A DNA stretch of 14,543 nt from positions 1 to 14,543 of the forward strand of contig JBHEMK010000186.1 of assembly GCA_046262635.1 (NCBI GenBank). The letters run 5' to 3'. Shown piece after piece: positions 12,799 through 14,543 of the stretch. Numbering within the stretch: the first letter of the stretch is position 1; each line of letters opens with the position of its first letter. The notes under the pieces were generated by a model, which was not told the DNA's origin, did not search any database, and worked only from the letters and a program-made list of their open reading frames with translations. The translations under genes were made by a program, and so were the position numbers. Origin of the DNA: JBHEMK01 sp046262635. GTDB lineage: Bacteria > Actinomycetota > Thermoleophilia > Gaiellales > Gaiellaceae.

Positions 12799-13287
12799 AT
12801 GGAACAGCGCGAGCCGATGACCTGGCCCGACCTCGGGGTCGGCGCGCGCGCTCTCGCCGAGCGGGTCAACGGCGACGGCTACCGGCCCGATCTGGTGCTC
12901 GCAATCGCGCGCGGGGGCCTCCCCCTCGCGGCCGCGCTCGCCTATGCCCTCGACGTCAAGAACACGTTTACGATGAATGTCGAGTTCTACACGGGCGTCG
13001 ACGAGCGGCTCGAGGTGCCGATGATCCTTCCCCCGGTCCCCGATCTTGGCGATCTCAGCGAGGCGCGAGTCCTGATCGCTGACGACGTCGCCGACACCGG
13101 CGCGACGCTCGCGCTCGTGAAGGATTTCTGCGCCGGCAAGGTGGCGGAGACGAGGGCCGCCGTCCTGTACGAGAAGCCGCGGTCGATCGTCTCCTGCGAG
13201 TACGTCTGGCGACGGACCGACCGCTGGATCGACTTTCCCTGGAGCGCCGAGGCGCCCGCCGGCCGGCCTCTCGCGGAGCATGTCTAG
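12799..13287 (+). CDS. Purine-type phosphoribosyltransferase
   Basis: This 162-residue type I phosphoribosyltransferase joins PRPP to a nucleobase, most likely hypoxanthine, xanthine or guanine, in the cytoplasm. The PRPP-binding loop VLIADDVADTGAT (91-103) is intact. PDLVLAIARGGLPLAAALA (30-48) supplies the pyrophosphate loop, and YVWRRTDRWIDFPW near 135-148 is the base-binding end typical of the Gpt-like/COG2236 group. Which purine is used cannot be told. The gene ahead encodes an allantoate-type hydrolase and the gene behind a BMP-family binding protein that in known cases takes up purine nucleosides, so a purine-salvage role fits. It is predicted leaderless. Confidence 0.87.
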   Translation: MEQREPMTWPDLGVGARALAERVNGDGYRPDLVLAIARGGLPLAAALAYALDVKNTFTMNVEFYTGVDERLEVPMILPPVPDLGDLSEARVLIADDVADTGATLALVKDFCAGKVAETRAAVLYEKPRSIVSCEYVWRRTDRWIDFPWSAEAPAGRPLAEHV

Positions 13288-13313
13288 CTGGCCAGCCGGA
13301 CCCGGTCTATAGT
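13287..13313 (+). promoter_or_regulatory. Promoter region of the BMP-family gene with a palindrome
   Basis: TATAGT (13308-13313) is a good -10 box about 43 bases before ATG 13356, predicting a leader of roughly 36 bases. The 10-bp palindrome GCTGGCCAGC (13287-13296) covers the expected -35 position and could be an operator. Unlike most neighbours, this gene has a leader with two AGGAG motifs (13343-13347 and 13348-13352). Confidence 0.5.
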
Positions 13314-13355
13314 CGGATGCCTCGGCCCCACGGTGACGCTCGAGGAGAGGAGACC

Positions 13356-14456
13356 ATGACTAGGAAGCTCGCGCTCGCGGCGCTGCTCCTGACGATCGGC
13401 GCCGCCGCCGCCGCGCTGACGCTCGGTGCGTCGGCGGGCTCCGCGGCGAAGAGCGCCCCGTTCAAGGCGGCGTGGATCTACGTCGGACCCCACAACGACG
13501 GAGGCTGGTCACAGGCGCACGACGAGGGGCGCCTCTTCGTGCAGAAGGCGCTCGGCCACGCCGTGCAGACGACATTCAAGGAGAACATCCCGGAGGGCCC
13601 GCAGGTGACGCAGGTGATCGACAGTCTCGTCCAGGACGGGAACAAGATCATCTTCGCCACGTCGTTCGGCTACCAGACGGCGATGGCGGCCGCGGCTGCG
13701 AAGTACCCGGACGTCAAGTTCGAGATGGCCACCGGCACGGTGCAGAAGGCGAACCTGGCCGAGTACTTCGGCGCCGGCGAGGACGCCATCTACCTCTCCG
13801 GGATGGCCGCCGGGGCGGCGACGAAGAGGGGCGAGATCGGCTACGTCGTCGCGTTCCCGATCCCCGAGGTGATCCGGCACGCGAATGCGTTCGCCCTCGG
13901 GGCGCAGGCGACCCACCCCGGCGTCAAGGTGAAGCTGATCTGGACGAACTCCTGGTTTGCGCCCGACAAGGAGCGCAAGGCGGCCGAGAACCTGCACTCC
14001 GCGGGCGCCGACGTGCTCGGCCAGAACGTCGACAGTCCGGCTGCCGGCCAGTACGCCGAGTCGGCGGGGCTGCCATGGGTTGGCTACGACTCGAATGCGA
14101 AGAAGTTCGCGCCCAAGTCGTGGCTGACCGCGGCCGTTTACAACTGGGGTCCGTACTACCTCAGGCGGCTGAAGGCGGCGATGAACGGCACCTGGAAGAC
14201 CGGTTTCTACTACGGGAACCTCAAGGACAGGTTTGTCGGCCTCGCGCCGTTCGGGCCGAAGGTGTCCGCGAAGACGAAGGCGAGGATCGCGGCGAAGAAG
14301 GCGGCGCTGATCTCGGGCACGTTCTACGAGTTCGCAGGTCCGCTCCGCGACCAACGCGGGAAGCTGCGGGTCCCGAAGGGCAAGCGCATGTCCGTCAAGG
14401 GCCTCTACGCGATGAACTGGCTCGTCAAAGGCGTGATCGGCAGCGCCAAGGGCTGA
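13356..14456 (+). CDS. BMP-family ABC transporter substrate-binding protein
   Basis: This 366-residue exported binding protein is of the basic membrane protein (PnrA/TmpC, Med) family, which captures purine nucleosides or similar solutes for ABC uptake. A signal peptide covers about 1-30 (TRKLALAALLLTIGAAAAALTL). The mature part begins KAAWIYVGPHNDGGWSQAHDEG, the family's opening strand and loop, then has IIFATSFGYQTAMAAAAAKYPDVKF, LSGMAAGAATKRGEIGYV and VGYDSNAKKFAPKSWLTAAVYNWGPYY. The signal peptide has no lipobox cysteine, so it is not a classical lipoprotein; it may be free in a periplasm-like space or secreted. The start ATG 13356 is chosen over 13317 by the AGGAG motifs and signal peptide. 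A hairpin and an ABC ATPase follow, so this heads a transporter operon. Confidence 0.9.
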   Translation: MTRKLALAALLLTIGAAAAALTLGASAGSAAKSAPFKAAWIYVGPHNDGGWSQAHDEGRLFVQKALGHAVQTTFKENIPEGPQVTQVIDSLVQDGNKIIFATSFGYQTAMAAAAAKYPDVKFEMATGTVQKANLAEYFGAGEDAIYLSGMAAGAATKRGEIGYVVAFPIPEVIRHANAFALGAQATHPGVKVKLIWTNSWFAPDKERKAAENLHSAGADVLGQNVDSPAAGQYAESAGLPWVGYDSNAKKFAPKSWLTAAVYNWGPYYLRRLKAAMNGTWKTGFYYGNLKDRFVGLAPFGPKVSAKTKARIAAKKAALISGTFYEFAGPLRDQRGKLRVPKGKRMSVKGLYAMNWLVKGVIGSAKG

Positions 14457-14462
14457 TCCTGT

Positions 14463-14490
14463 GGGCGGGGAAGTCCAGGCTTCCCCGCCC
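14463..14490 (+). terminator. Strong hairpin between binding-protein and ATPase genes
   Basis: GGGCGGGGAAG (14463-14473) pairs perfectly with CTTCCCCGCCC (14480-14490) around a 6-base loop. It begins 7 bases after the binding-protein stop and ends 12 bases before the ATPase ATG. There is no T-run, so partial termination or protection of the upstream message is more likely than full termination. Such a site commonly lets the binding protein be made in excess of the membrane and ATPase subunits. Confidence 0.6.
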
Positions 14491-14502
14491 GATCCTCCCA
14501 CC

Positions 14503-14543
14503 ATGCCGGCCGCCGTTGCTTTGCGGGGAATCACGAAGCGGTT
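14503..14543 (+). CDS. ABC transporter ATP-binding protein (5' end only)
   Basis: Only 13 codons are in the window: MPAAVALRGITKR, continuing with a probable F. This is the typical first strand of an ABC ATPase (xxLRGITKRFP). Following a BMP-type binding protein, it is very probably the ATPase of the same nucleoside or sugar-type importer. No catalytic motifs are within the window. Confidence 0.6.
   Translation, partial: MPAAVALRGITKR

Noticed and set aside
13509..14534. Long antisense frame (341 residues) opposite the binding protein
   Set aside because: Typical high-G+C shadow; the plus-strand protein is clearly homologous to a known family and uses the whole stretch.
1..14543. CRISPR array, insertion sequence or prophage
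   Set aside because: No regularly spaced repeats, transposase, integrase, terminal inverted repeats or structural phage genes were seen.

Overview
The window is high-G+C bacterial DNA with dense, short-spaced genes on both strands. The best guess is an Actinomycetota chromosome of the Thermoleophilia type (Gaiellales or Solirubrobacterales-like). This is inferred from base composition, a futalosine-pathway menaquinone gene, a short Rpf-like transglycosylase and the style of the encoded proteins; no marker gene in the window settles it. There is no phage, insertion sequence or CRISPR array, and most of the content is ordinary housekeeping or accessory metabolism.

Layout. Bases 53-870 hold a tRNA-Arg with the unusual anticodon GCG, followed by a VapBC-type toxin-antitoxin pair whose candidate operator overlaps its promoter. 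Bases 871-1189 hold nothing recognisable. A small secreted Rpf/transglycosylase-like protein (minus strand, 1190-1543) lies downstream of a decayed zinc-type quinone/alcohol dehydrogenase (minus strand, 1681-2562, several frameshifts). A plus-strand three-gene set follows: a membrane-anchored protein of unknown fold, a DUF421/YetF membrane protein and an ornithine cyclodeaminase/mu-crystallin family enzyme (2599-4507). Next are two small uncharacterised divergent genes (4508-5139), a MntR/DtxR-type metal regulator divergent from mqnD (5136-6440), and a thiolase resembling 3-oxoadipyl-CoA thiolase (6454-7629). Then come a small conserved protein on the minus strand, an aldehyde dehydrogenase interrupted by one in-frame TAG, a YczE-type membrane protein without a normal start codon, and an FMN/F420 split-barrel protein (8024-10616). 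An RhtA-like exporter and an M20 amidohydrolase diverge from a 12-bp palindrome. The right end is a likely purine-salvage/uptake group: a phosphoribosyltransferase, a BMP-family nucleoside-type binding protein, a strong hairpin, and the first codons of an ABC ATPase.

The most distinctive property is how genes start. At least nine start codons have a TANNNT -10 hexamer ending 6-9 bases upstream and mostly no Shine-Dalgarno sequence, which predicts leaderless mRNAs. Two divergent pairs (4765/4789 and 5570/5610) pack both -10 boxes into fewer than 40 bp, and the second is bracketed by an 8-bp inverted repeat. TAG is the commonest stop codon here (10 of 19 genes), which argues against amber recoding of the interrupted aldehyde dehydrogenase. 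I found no clearly novel defence or mobile system. The points most worth checking are the leaderless and bidirectional promoter architecture, the interrupted or startless genes at 8024-10161, and the two uncharacterised small proteins at 4508-5139.
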